NCBI GenBank assembly: GCA_903867855.1
Contig: CAIPTA010000024.1
Coordinates: forward strand, 1-40,741
Direction of reading: 5' to 3'
Source of the DNA: Oligoflexia bacterium
GTDB taxonomy: Bacteria; Bdellovibrionota; UBA1018; CAIPTA01
DNA: 40,741 nucleotides
In this document: in pieces, positions 7,272-14,629 of the stretch
How the letters are laid out: every line of letters starts with the position of its first letter
Position numbering within the stretch: position 1 is the first letter of the stretch
Position numbers and translations under genes: made by a program
Notes under the pieces: model-generated
What the model was told of the DNA's origin: nothing
What the model saw: only the letters and a program-made list of their open reading frames with translations
Databases searched by the model: none

Positions 7272-9326
7272 ATGAGTAAGAGCATGAGAGTGTGGACTTT
7301 TTTACTGTTTAGCCTTTGGACCCATCTATCGGGTGCCGCAGATATTCCCTGCGCAAAGTACTATGGGGCTATTCGGCATCCAGCAGAATCAGTTGCCGTT
7401 CCGACAACACTAAGCGAACTTCCCACAAAATTAGAGTCGGTAGACGCGGCCATGCTTAAGCAACCCGAATCTTTAACGGATGCAGATTTTTTTCTCCACA
7501 CTCAAGTACAAACAGCGCTTAGAGGAGTAGAGCGAAGTTTAAACTCGGCTAGTATTTACGGCCAAGGTATCACGAATGGAAGCTCTATCCTGGCGAGACT
7601 AAAGCGCCTGAAGGGCTATGATGATACTCTACATCGGCTCCAGGCCGTGGAGGAAAAAGAGCCTGGATTTCTTCGTCGCCTCGCAGAGCTCTTTGGCAAA
7701 ATCGAAATAGCGGATAAGGATATTTCACCGGAAAATTTAAAAGTTTCCGCCAAAGAATTGCAGCAGGAGGCGGATGTCTTAGCGCATCTATTGGGCAGTC
7801 TCACGATTCATGAAAGTGATTTGGCAGCTCTTAGTTTGAGCATCGAGAAATACCAAGCTGAGCTCGCCGCTAGAGCGGCTGTGGCAAAAAATGCCCAAGA
7901 GAAAAGTGAAATCGATTCCCTTCGAATTTCCGCCGCCGCGATTCTTTCTGATATCAAGCTCACCCAGAATTTAGTTGGTTCCATAAAGCCGAACTTAGCG
8001 GATACAATCACGAAGCATCGGGCCTTGCTATCGGCACTCGAAGCAAGAGGAGCCTCTGTGGACAAGGCTTCAGAGCCACTCCTGGTATCAGCGAGAGACA
8101 AAAATAGCCTTCAGGCTTTACTTACCATCATGACAGAGAATCCAAATTCAGATGCAGCGAAGATGGCAGCAGTGGAGTTACGGCACTATCCTAAGGCAGA
8201 CTATTTAGACATTGTAGAGCAGGGGCTCACCGAGCCAAAGTATAAGCCGCAACTTGGTATTCTTTTAGATCAGGTGCCGACACTAAATTTATCCCCTGAA
8301 GAGCTCGGCAAAATTCAAGAAATGGTGGTGCGCCGCTTGAGCTCCGGCTTTAGCCTCGATGCGGAGTCTATGGCTGCATGTAAGAAATATATCTCGAGTA
8401 CAGCTTTGAGTGATTCACAGAGAAAAAGTATCCAGCAGGCGATGCTACAGCCTGCCTATGCACTTGAGGTGAGATCAGGTCTCTTTAGTGTGCTATTAGA
8501 TCATTCGTCACCAGATGAATTGATGGCGATGATTCCAAGCTTCGAACAGAAGGATAGCGTTCCTTTTATTCGCACAATTTTACATCTATGCGAGGAGAGA
8601 CAAGTTTATCTAACAGCAAGGCATGGCGAGGAAAATTATGTAGCTGCCTTGGCCAGTTTACAAAAATCCTTAACGAGAAAAATAACGCAGCTCACGGATT
8701 CCACCACCGGTAAAAATATCTTAAAGGCAAAGGATGTTTCCATCGTTACTAAACGCTTTTTTAATAATGAAGGAACCTTCAAGTTGAAGAGCGCAGGCGG
8801 CAATATTTGGGGGCAAGGATATGTATCAGGTACCGCGCATGGCACTCGCCCGCAGACAGTGAAGGAAGTGTTACTCGATGATAATAAGCGTACACCAAAC
8901 TTTTACGATTGCATGGCATTTAATAGAGTTTTGTTATCGGATTCCGACGCGATTGAGTTTACGGAGCAAGATCTTCAAAAGCTCTTTTATGATCAGGGGA
9001 TTGTAGCTAAGGGAAAAACGATAGGCTCTCTCGAGGATAAAAAGTTCCTTGCCTATTATGCTCGTGGCTCTCTGGTGATTGCAGCATCGAGAAGAATCGC
9101 TGTGGAGCGCCTAAAGAATGTGATCGATTCCTACGGGGTGTTTTGTAAAAATAATAGTTTCTGTTTAGTGGCAAAATACTATTATCAGCTTCGCACTCAA
9201 ACCGGCAAACTCGAAATAGACAGCACCACGCAAGAGATAAGACAGCTTATTTCGCCAGAGGAATATCGCACTGCTGTGAAGAATGAAATGTACGATCCTA
9301 TACTCGACTCTATTTTTGCCAAGTAG
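7272..9326 (+). CDS. Large exported protein of unknown function
   Basis: I do not recognise this 684-residue protein. Residues 1-23 look like a signal peptide ending near SGAADIPC. Residues about 85-260 are rich in Ala, Leu, Glu and Lys and probably form long helices or coiled coils. About 280-430 has short helical repeats of a HEAT-like flavour (for example DAAKMAAVELRHYPKADYLD). The last 200 residues are more globular, with Tyr-rich and Cys-containing stretches. No catalytic motif stands out. Starts at 7272 or 7284 are both possible and neither has a clear ribosome site. It converges on the phosphoesterase gene with seven bases between the stops. Confidence 0.7.
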   Translation: MSKSMRVWTFLLFSLWTHLSGAADIPCAKYYGAIRHPAESVAVPTTLSELPTKLESVDAAMLKQPESLTDADFFLHTQVQTALRGVERSLNSASIYGQGITNGSSILARLKRLKGYDDTLHRLQAVEEKEPGFLRRLAELFGKIEIADKDISPENLKVSAKELQQEADVLAHLLGSLTIHESDLAALSLSIEKYQAELAARAAVAKNAQEKSEIDSLRISAAAILSDIKLTQNLVGSIKPNLADTITKHRALLSALEARGASVDKASEPLLVSARDKNSLQALLTIMTENPNSDAAKMAAVELRHYPKADYLDIVEQGLTEPKYKPQLGILLDQVPTLNLSPEELGKIQEMVVRRLSSGFSLDAESMAACKKYISSTALSDSQRKSIQQAMLQPAYALEVRSGLFSVLLDHSSPDELMAMIPSFEQKDSVPFIRTILHLCEERQVYLTARHGEENYVAALASLQKSLTRKITQLTDSTTGKNILKAKDVSIVTKRFFNNEGTFKLKSAGGNIWGQGYVSGTAHGTRPQTVKEVLLDDNKRTPNFYDCMAFNRVLLSDSDAIEFTEQDLQKLFYDQGIVAKGKTIGSLEDKKFLAYYARGSLVIAASRRIAVERLKNVIDSYGVFCKNNSFCLVAKYYYQLRTQTGKLEIDSTTQEIRQLISPEEYRTAVKNEMYDPILDSIFAK

Positions 9327-9333
9327 GGAAGGC

Positions 9334-10452
9334 TTAGAAGCTCACTAGTTTATGAGGAGAATGCTGCCCAACCCATTCGCGCAAGCTGGCACGGGGCTTG
9401 CCTTGCTCATCATATTGAATCATGGCGAAAGTGAGTTTTGTTTGTTGGCCGAGCTGACGAAAATCTAGGCTGATCATACGAGTCCAAGTGCCAGTATTGA
9501 TATAAGTTTTGCCATCTTGGTAGTAGCGCTGCATCGAACCATGAGTGTGGCCAATGATCACGGTGTGAGTATCAGGGCTCTTATCTAGAATCTCCCGGGC
9601 ATCGTCTTCTAGGCCGTAAAAAGGTGTTATTTCTTGCTTCATGATCGCAATTGTATTTCGAAGCGTAGCTCGGCGGCGGGGGTTATAAATAAAACGAGTA
9701 TTAATGAAGTAAAACGCCGAAAGGAGAATAAAGCGAATCGTAAAAAGGGGATCCACAATGAGACTAATCGCCATAAATAATTTGGCGGGCTTCACTTTGT
9801 CTACATAGTCGCGCTCTAGTTTTAGGCTATTGATAATTTTGATCACGTAGAGCGAGCCCCAAGGGAGATACAGTATGGGCTCTGGCAAGTTTTCGGTGAT
9901 TAAAGGTTGTTGATAGTTCGTGCGATGCACGGCCTCGAACTGATTGCCGTGGTGAATCTGAATTCCCTCGGGATAGCTCAAAAATTCTGTTTCCGTATGC
10001 ACCCAAACTTTTTCTCGTTTCCAGTTTGCGCCGCCGATCACTCGGCAAAATTCCTCTCGCACCTCTGGAAAAAACATATCGAGATCGTGGTTGCCCACAT
10101 TATAAACAATGCTTTTCCCGGGCTTCTGCACGAATTCTTGGAGCGCTTTTGTTACTTCCGCGTGCCCCTTAAAGATGGCGTGCATTTTTTCCAGAGCCAC
10201 ACTGGCGGTTACTACATCGGGGAAATCGCCCTGGATCGGAACGTTCAAGAAATCGAGGATATCGCCATTGAGCACCAGCTCCACCTCGCAGCCATCGCCG
10301 TACATGCCATTCGAGAAGAAGTGAAGAAAATCAATGAATTCATGGTCGAAGAAGAAATCCTCATGGGGGTTTTGCACCCCGTCAATGAACTGCCCCGCAG
10401 AGAGATGCATATCGCTCGTTACGATTTTTAACTTTTTCTGTACTGCGTGCAT
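9334..10452 (-). CDS. LpxH-like metallophosphoesterase, paralogue 1
   Basis: Calcineurin-type phosphoesterase of 372 residues. The metal-binding blocks appear in order: SDMHL, NGDILDFL, VGNHDLDM, IHHGNQFE and IIGHTHG. The layout resembles UDP-2,3-diacylglucosamine hydrolases but the protein is longer. Between the fourth and fifth blocks lies an insertion of roughly 110 residues with a hydrophobic stretch (TIRFILLSAFYFIN), likely a membrane-associating cap. It is clearly paralogous to the gene at 37071 (shared PEPxLxLPWxSL, YVDKVKP or FVDKVKP, GHTH and NTGTW). A TATTAT hexamer sits six bases before the ATG. Substrate unproven. Confidence 0.85.
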   Translation of the reverse strand: MHAVQKKLKIVTSDMHLSAGQFIDGVQNPHEDFFFDHEFIDFLHFFSNGMYGDGCEVELVLNGDILDFLNVPIQGDFPDVVTASVALEKMHAIFKGHAEVTKALQEFVQKPGKSIVYNVGNHDLDMFFPEVREEFCRVIGGANWKREKVWVHTETEFLSYPEGIQIHHGNQFEAVHRTNYQQPLITENLPEPILYLPWGSLYVIKIINSLKLERDYVDKVKPAKLFMAISLIVDPLFTIRFILLSAFYFINTRFIYNPRRRATLRNTIAIMKQEITPFYGLEDDAREILDKSPDTHTVIIGHTHGSMQRYYQDGKTYINTGTWTRMISLDFRQLGQQTKLTFAMIQYDEQGKPRASLREWVGQHSPHKLVSF

Positions 10453-10510
10453 CCACTAATAATAGCGTTTTTTATGGAGTTTCGGCGCAAATTATAGATA
10501 AGATCACTTT

Positions 10511-10606
10511 ATGAGAAAGCAAAAAACTCAGAAAAAGGTAAAGACATACGAGAAACCGGTATTAATTCACTATAAAAAAGTGAAAAGGATCCGCGCCTAC
10601 TTTTAG
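10511..10606 (+). CDS. Small basic peptide ORF with YxxPxL element (possible RiPP precursor)
   Basis: A 31-codon ORF (ATG 10511, TAG 10604-10606) in the gap upstream of the phosphoesterase. The peptide begins MRKQKTQKKVK and ends in VKRIRAYF, with TYEKPVLIHYKK in the middle. YxKPxLxxY is the kind of leader element that PqqD-like recognition domains bind in lasso-peptide and related precursors; the Gly usual after the second Tyr is Lys here. It lies about 4 kb from two glycosyltransferases with PqqD-like tails. No strong ribosome site is visible (TATAGA at 10493-10498 could be a -10 box). A terminator follows 29 bases after the stop. It may be chance; reality of the gene is uncertain. Confidence 0.35.
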   Translation: MRKQKTQKKVKTYEKPVLIHYKKVKRIRAYF

Positions 10607-10634
10607 ATCTCGGCGTATTACACGCTATATTCCT

Positions 10635-10677
10635 AAAAATAAAAAGCACCCTCTTTTGGAGAGTGCTTTTTATTTTT
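10635..10677. terminator. Bidirectional intrinsic terminator
   Basis: Arms 10635-10653 and 10659-10677 are complementary over 19 positions with one A-C mismatch and a five-base loop. The GC part (AAGCACCCTC / GAGAGTGCTT) is flanked by A-rich and T-rich tracts, so each strand sees a hairpin followed by T-rich sequence. It ends the small secreted-protein gene on the minus strand, and on the plus strand would end the peptide ORF. Confidence 0.85.
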
Positions 10678-10682
10678 ATGTC

Positions 10683-11108
10683 TCAATTAGAGTTTGGATC
10701 ATTCGGGTGTATGCAAGAGTTGGCTAATTGTTTCGCCACTTCCGTATTCGATTCACTCTCCGCGGCTCTCTGGTTAGCTTGGCCTCGAACGGCACTATCC
10801 GTGGTGGTCTCTGCAATTCCGATAGCCTCTCCCCAGCTGTAGGAATTATCTGCAAGGTTTTGTATAGCTAGAGAACAATTCGGATACGTGCCTGTCAAAG
10901 CTTCTCGCAAAGATTGTGTGGTAGATTCTTCGCTGCCGGCCCTGAGATTTGCTTGGCCGCGAACTGCGCTATTCGTGGTGGTTTCTGCGATACCAATCGC
11001 TTCTCCCCAGTTGTAGCCAGTTTCCGACAAAGAATCTACGAGACTAGCTTGGGCCGCCTCGGTAGCTAAGGCTGACAGTACAGACAATAGTAGAATTAAA
11101 CTTTTCAT
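10683..11108 (-). CDS. Small secreted protein with internal duplication
   Basis: Unrecognised 141-residue exported protein. A signal peptide covers about residues 1-21. The rest carries two nearly identical segments, YNWGEAIGIAETTTNSAV and YSWGEAIGIAETTTDSAV, each followed by RGQAN and Arg-Ala, then an acidic/Ser-rich tail. Two Cys residues, one between the copies and one near the C-terminus, could form a disulfide. The start is set by AAAGGAAT five bases upstream of the ATG, the same ribosome site as in the preceding gene at 11561; the two are 30 bases apart and probably form an operon. Function unknown; the repeats suggest binding or structure rather than catalysis. Confidence 0.75.
   Translation of the reverse strand: MKSLILLLSVLSALATEAAQASLVDSLSETGYNWGEAIGIAETTTNSAVRGQANLRAGSEESTTQSLREALTGTYPNCSLAIQNLADNSYSWGEAIGIAETTTDSAVRGQANQRAAESESNTEVAKQLANSCIHPNDPNSN
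10773..11016. repeat. Two direct repeats of about 71 bp inside the small secreted-protein gene
   Basis: Copies at about 10773-10843 and 10946-11016 encode the duplicated WGEAIGIAETTT segment. They differ at roughly a fifth of bases, mostly silent, so the duplication is old and the protein sequence has been kept by selection. Confidence 0.8.
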
Positions 11109-11138
11109 TTTTATTCCTTTCTAACTACATACTGCCAA

Positions 11139-11561
11139 TTAAAGTTTTGTGCAGGTGAGGGAGGAAATGAAGCTTGATCGCCCTTCCAGCCTGGGACCGT
11201 CATATGCCCCATCGTTATAGGAGTTGAGCACTAAATCTCCTTGTTGATCGATGGACCATAGAACAACCTGCTGGCCGGACGCATGCGCTTGATCAGCATT
11301 GTATGAGGCAGAGTACGCTACGGGTTTACCTAGCTTCATAAGAGAGCAAATCTGAGTTGCCCGTAATAAGGCTTTTTCATTCGCAACACCGTTTCCATCT
11401 TCGTCAGCAGTGTTGCCGAGAAATCTGCTTCCCTGATAGGTTGGTGTGCCAATAACCACAAAATTGTTCGCGCTGTTTACCTGATCATCGATAGTATCGG
11501 CGAATACGTTTGTGCTGATAAGGGCTGTGAGAGCAAGGAGATATACACTTAGTTTTTTCAT
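11139..11561 (-). CDS. Small exported protein of unknown function
   Basis: Unrecognised 140-residue protein with a signal peptide (MKKLSVYLLALTALISTNVF, cleavage after ADT or nearby). The mature part has NNFVVIGTPTYQGSRF, a Cys in ATQICSLMKLGK and a second in the C-terminal SLTCTKL. I chose the ATG at 11561 because AAAGGAATTTT precedes it; a longer reading frame from 11639 has no such site and would hide the signal peptide. The next gene (10683-11108) follows after 30 bases with the same ribosome site. Upstream there is a perfect hairpin at 11615-11633. Confidence 0.75.
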   Translation of the reverse strand: MKKLSVYLLALTALISTNVFADTIDDQVNSANNFVVIGTPTYQGSRFLGNTADEDGNGVANEKALLRATQICSLMKLGKPVAYSASYNADQAHASGQQVVLWSIDQQGDLVLNSYNDGAYDGPRLEGRSSFISSLTCTKL

Positions 11562-11614
11562 AAAATTCCTTTCGTTCGGGTTAGTGCCTTTTGGCTTGAA
11601 AGGAAGATATAATG

Positions 11615-11633
11615 GTGGAGCTTTTTGCTCCAC
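11615..11633. other. Perfect 7-bp hairpin upstream of small secreted-protein operon
   Basis: GTGGAGC (11615-11621), five T, GCTCCAC (11627-11633). On the minus strand it comes after the regulator gene at 11687 and is followed by CATTATATC, without a T-run. It could be a weak terminator, a leader hairpin or a dyad in a promoter whose -10 is TTATAT. Confidence 0.4.
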
Positions 11634-11686
11634 TGACATGCGCTGACGCGCCAGGAGAATTGAATTATCCTTGTATTTTCAGATAT

Positions 11687-12808
11687 TTAGGAGGCGTTGG
11701 CTTTAGGCTGTCGTAGCGAGTAATAGCCCCCGGTCCATTGAATCAGCTGGGGGATTTTTTTATTCAATCTAGAAATGAGTCGATGCAGTCGATTTTCAAT
11801 ATGCGCACTCTCTGCATACTCTGGCCAAAGTGAGGTGCACAAAAGCTCCTTGCTTCGGCGAGACTCCGCTAGGAGGCTAAGCAGCTTGGCTTCTAGGCTG
11901 TCTGCCTTCAGAAAGTATTGATTCCCATCGATGGAAAGCGAACTGCTACTCAAATCCCAAATAGATCTTGTTTTAATCTGCGTCGGCTTTTGGATTTTCT
12001 TCTGCCAAGTTGGCACCATAAGGTATTCAGAGGGGATTGGTTTTTCTCCGAGGCCGAGCCGCCAGGCAATATACGCTTTAGGGAAGCTCACCCTTGGATC
12101 AACTGGTTCCCGCACGAGCTGATAGGTGGATAGCGCCAGGCCAGAATTTTTCTGATCGAGCGCAATATCCGCCTCCTGCAACAGGCAAATATGTAAGTCG
12201 CTGAGCGGACCAAATTGCTCATAATAAGTTCTGGCTTTCGAGATGGAATTTTGGGCTGCTGCGAGATTTCCCTCGCGTTGGGCTAAAAAAGATTTTTCTC
12301 GTTCTGCAGCAAAAGCGAAGCGCTCGCAGCGAGGATCTTGCGTGGCAAGTGCGCGTGCACGAAATCCAAGCGCTACTAGTTTGGAAATTTCAAGCTGCTC
12401 ATCGATTTCCCCAGCGCACTCTGCGCCGGCAATCGCATTAAAGCTGCTCAAGATTTCCCGATAGGCATTCCCCAAGGATCTGTAGAGGGGGATTGCATTT
12501 TCGAAGCTTCGCACACCCTCACTAAACTCGGCGCGCTCGAAATGAGCAAGCCCTCGTACGAAAAAGATTTCTGCTTTTAAGGGTTCGCTCAGTTTTGCAA
12601 GGTCACCCACGAAGAGTTCTTGGGAAACACTTTCTCGATTCGTTTTTAACGCGAGTCTGGCCGCTAACAAGCGCCGCATCCATTCCAAATCAAGATTGAA
12701 ATGATCGTTCAGTTTTTCTCGCCACAAATGAAGCTCACGGGCGGCATTCTCATAGCTGCCGTTTTGCAGATCTTCGAGCATGGCAAGGTATTGTGGCCAA
12801 TACTTCAT
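11687..12808 (-). CDS. TPR-like protein with C-terminal winged-helix DNA-binding domain
   Basis: A 373-residue cytoplasmic protein. Residues about 10-250 are helical repeats of TPR type (for example AEIFFVRGLAHFERAEFSEG and YREILSSFNAIAGAE). The last 90 residues, starting SLSIDGNQYFLKADSLEAKL, look like a winged-helix domain of OmpR/SARP type: LSIDGNQ strand, SLEAKLLSLLAES helix, recognition-helix-like HIENRLHRLISRLNKK and a wing WTGGYYSL. It is a probable transcription regulator with the sensor part in the TPR region, in reverse order compared with SARP proteins. Its ATG overlaps the stop of the secreted protease gene (ATGA), so it is coupled to it and may control that operon or the small secreted proteins downstream. 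Confidence 0.7.
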   Translation of the reverse strand: MKYWPQYLAMLEDLQNGSYENAARELHLWREKLNDHFNLDLEWMRRLLAARLALKTNRESVSQELFVGDLAKLSEPLKAEIFFVRGLAHFERAEFSEGVRSFENAIPLYRSLGNAYREILSSFNAIAGAECAGEIDEQLEISKLVALGFRARALATQDPRCERFAFAAEREKSFLAQREGNLAAAQNSISKARTYYEQFGPLSDLHICLLQEADIALDQKNSGLALSTYQLVREPVDPRVSFPKAYIAWRLGLGEKPIPSEYLMVPTWQKKIQKPTQIKTRSIWDLSSSSLSIDGNQYFLKADSLEAKLLSLLAESRRSKELLCTSLWPEYAESAHIENRLHRLISRLNKKIPQLIQWTGGYYSLRQPKANAS

Positions 12809-14493
12809 TGCTGCTCCTTTATTCTAGAGGCATCTAAATAAAAGCGAATCGAATTAAGAAAGCTAAACTTTTCATCGAAGAGATCGATAGTAAAGGATTT
12901 TTGCTTAGGATCAGCAGACACTTGAAAGTTGGATCCTGAAACGCCCCAGGCATCCATCCTCGAATTATTGGTATCTGCCTTCCAATCGTTCATCTGGAGG
13001 GAGATGGTTTTGCCCCAACCCAAATTAACGCTGAAGCTATCCTTCGGATGGCCATATTGTAGCTTAATTTCTCCGCCTCGACAGCTAAGATGAAAGGGGT
13101 TACCGCCAAGGGAATTATCATTTCTCTCTCGGCGAATTCTCTCTGTTCTTAGGCCAGACTGAGGGCTGAATTGTAGCAGCTCCAGGGCGATAAGAGCATC
13201 TTTGGGTAGAGCTTGAATCATGCTGCAGAGTTGTGGAGGCACAGACTTCGCGTCCACAATGGGACTACTCTTGATCGTCTGAGCTAGGGTTGAAACTCCT
13301 AGCTCATGCTCTAGAGCGATAAGATCATCAAGATCTTCTAATTTCCGAGTTTCGTTGTTGGCCAAAATTACTCCATAGATGCTTTGGCCCTTACTATCGA
13401 TAAGGTGCGGATTCTCGCAGCTACGTTGGTGAAAATAGATCGCACCACTATCTCCTTGGAGATATTTTTCACTGCCAATGGCTTTACCACCGCCGCCATC
13501 GTGCCAGTTACCGCCATCATGCCAATTGCCACCGTCGTGCCAATTACCAGCATCACTCCAGCCGGCCTCTGCGCAATACTCTTTATAACTTTGGTCATAC
13601 AAGGTAACGATACGATCCCGTCTTGATTTACTTGTATTCCACGAATAGTGGAGGCGCATGGCTGTATCTGCAGGATCATTGCCCTTCAAGAGCGAAGAGA
13701 CGGCCGGATAAATAATATCACCAGGTATAAACAGCGTTGTAGAGCTGAGCACAAGTGTTTTGGCCACGACTCCTAAAAGTTTTGTGTCTTTATACTGCAG
13801 AGCTTGAAAGTTATTTTTCAGCGAAAAATCGAAGCTATCTCGGCTTTCAAAAATGGGCATGCCGCTCATTCCGGGTTTTGTGCCAGTATTGGCAGTAGCA
13901 GCGTGATCCAATAGGATTGGAATCGGCGCGTGAGAATCTAAGCCCGACATCTCGAAATGGTTGGCGAGCTCATAATTAATTTTTCGTAAGAGAAAGCTGT
14001 GATCTTCCGTTTCAAACAAGGCAGTATTAGATCTTTGTAATCCTTCGCCAAGACTAAAACGTAGAGTGTTAAAATCTTCAGGAATGCTTCCAAGGCTATT
14101 TCCTATGCTTAGAGCAGGAGAAATCGCGGTGCTCAATTGATCATCAACACGAAGCACGCTCAAATCAAAACTCGCACTTTCTCCAACGAGTGTGAGTGAA
14201 AGCTCAGTATCGCCACATGCCGCTCGTAACTTCGTTGCCTGCGAGCTCACGTGGGCTGGCGTTAAAATATAATTTGTTTTGTCGCCTTCCGCATGAAAAA
14301 CGGTTCCAACACCGACGCTAAAGGCGCCACCTGGAAAATCAGCGCGAATTTTCACTACTTGACAGCTTTTATCCTTGGTAATTTTGGAACATTCCTCGTC
14401 ACTAATAAATTGACCTGGGATATCGCAATCATTTGCGGCAGCTGAAAGTGCAGTGAGGAGAAAGAGAAGGGTGAGGAGGGCGCAATATCGCAT
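12805..14493 (-). CDS. Exported trypsin-like serine protease with NWHDGG repeats
   Basis: A 562-residue exported protein (signal peptide 1-20). The chymotrypsin-fold triad is visible: H81 in ILTPAHVS, D110 in SASFDLSVL and S210 in KPGMSGMPIF, in the expected order. Residues about 340-362 carry tandem Asn-Trp-His-Asp-Gly-Gly repeats, not part of the family fold, and a second GDSGAIYF motif follows at about 372, which is closer to the usual trypsin GDSGGP; which Ser is the nucleophile is therefore open. The C-terminal 150 residues form an unrecognised domain rich in beta strands. First gene of an operon with the TPR/winged-helix regulator. A 16-bp palindrome lies 53 bases upstream. Confidence 0.75.
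   Translation of the reverse strand: MRYCALLTLLFLLTALSAAANDCDIPGQFISDEECSKITKDKSCQVVKIRADFPGGAFSVGVGTVFHAEGDKTNYILTPAHVSSQATKLRAACGDTELSLTLVGESASFDLSVLRVDDQLSTAISPALSIGNSLGSIPEDFNTLRFSLGEGLQRSNTALFETEDHSFLLRKINYELANHFEMSGLDSHAPIPILLDHAATANTGTKPGMSGMPIFESRDSFDFSLKNNFQALQYKDTKLLGVVAKTLVLSSTTLFIPGDIIYPAVSSLLKGNDPADTAMRLHYSWNTSKSRRDRIVTLYDQSYKEYCAEAGWSDAGNWHDGGNWHDGGNWHDGGGGKAIGSEKYLQGDSGAIYFHQRSCENPHLIDSKGQSIYGVILANNETRKLEDLDDLIALEHELGVSTLAQTIKSSPIVDAKSVPPQLCSMIQALPKDALIALELLQFSPQSGLRTERIRRERNDNSLGGNPFHLSCRGGEIKLQYGHPKDSFSVNLGWGKTISLQMNDWKADTNNSRMDAWGVSGSNFQVSADPKQKSFTIDLFDEKFSFLNSIRFYLDASRIKEQQ
13493..13546. repeat. Three 18-bp tandem repeats encoding GNWHDG units
   Basis: Units at 13493-13510, 13511-13528 and 13529-13546, with a partial fourth to about 13554, are in frame within the serine protease gene. 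They differ at several third-codon positions. Such arrays gain or lose units by slippage, so length variation among strains is likely. Confidence 0.85.
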
Positions 14494-14546
14494 TCTATGG
14501 ATTTTGCAGTTTTTGTGCCATTAGCCACAATTTGGATTGGTATAAG

Positions 14547-14562
14547 TGCCTAAAATTAGGCA
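14547..14562. promoter_or_regulatory. Perfect palindrome, candidate operator of the protease operon
   Basis: TGCCTAAAATTAGGCA is a perfect 16-bp inverted repeat. On the minus strand TATACC (14544-14539) lies immediately downstream and could be a -10 box, which would put the palindrome in the spacer/-35 area of the protease promoter, as expected for a regulator site. No T-run follows, so I do not call it a terminator of the glycosyltransferase operon. The nearby winged-helix regulator is a natural candidate to bind it. Confidence 0.45.
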
Positions 14563-14629
14563 AGAATTTGAAATAAAAAAGTGGATTTTTAAAAGCTCAG
14601 CCGAACTCTGTCGAACTAATAGTCGCTTG

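Noticed and set aside
9907-10431. 174-residue ORF antisense to the phosphoesterase
   Set aside because: It is fully inside the phosphoesterase gene, in a shadow frame without family motifs; the phosphoesterase blocks prove the other strand.
11591-11640. MerR-type promoter with dyad in a long spacer
   Set aside because: No convincing -35 box is found at 19-20 bases from TTATAT, and no MerR gene is nearby; listed only as a hairpin.
13493-13554. CRISPR-like array of 18-bp repeats
   Set aside because: Units are contiguous without spacers, in frame with a coding gene, and encode a peptide repeat.
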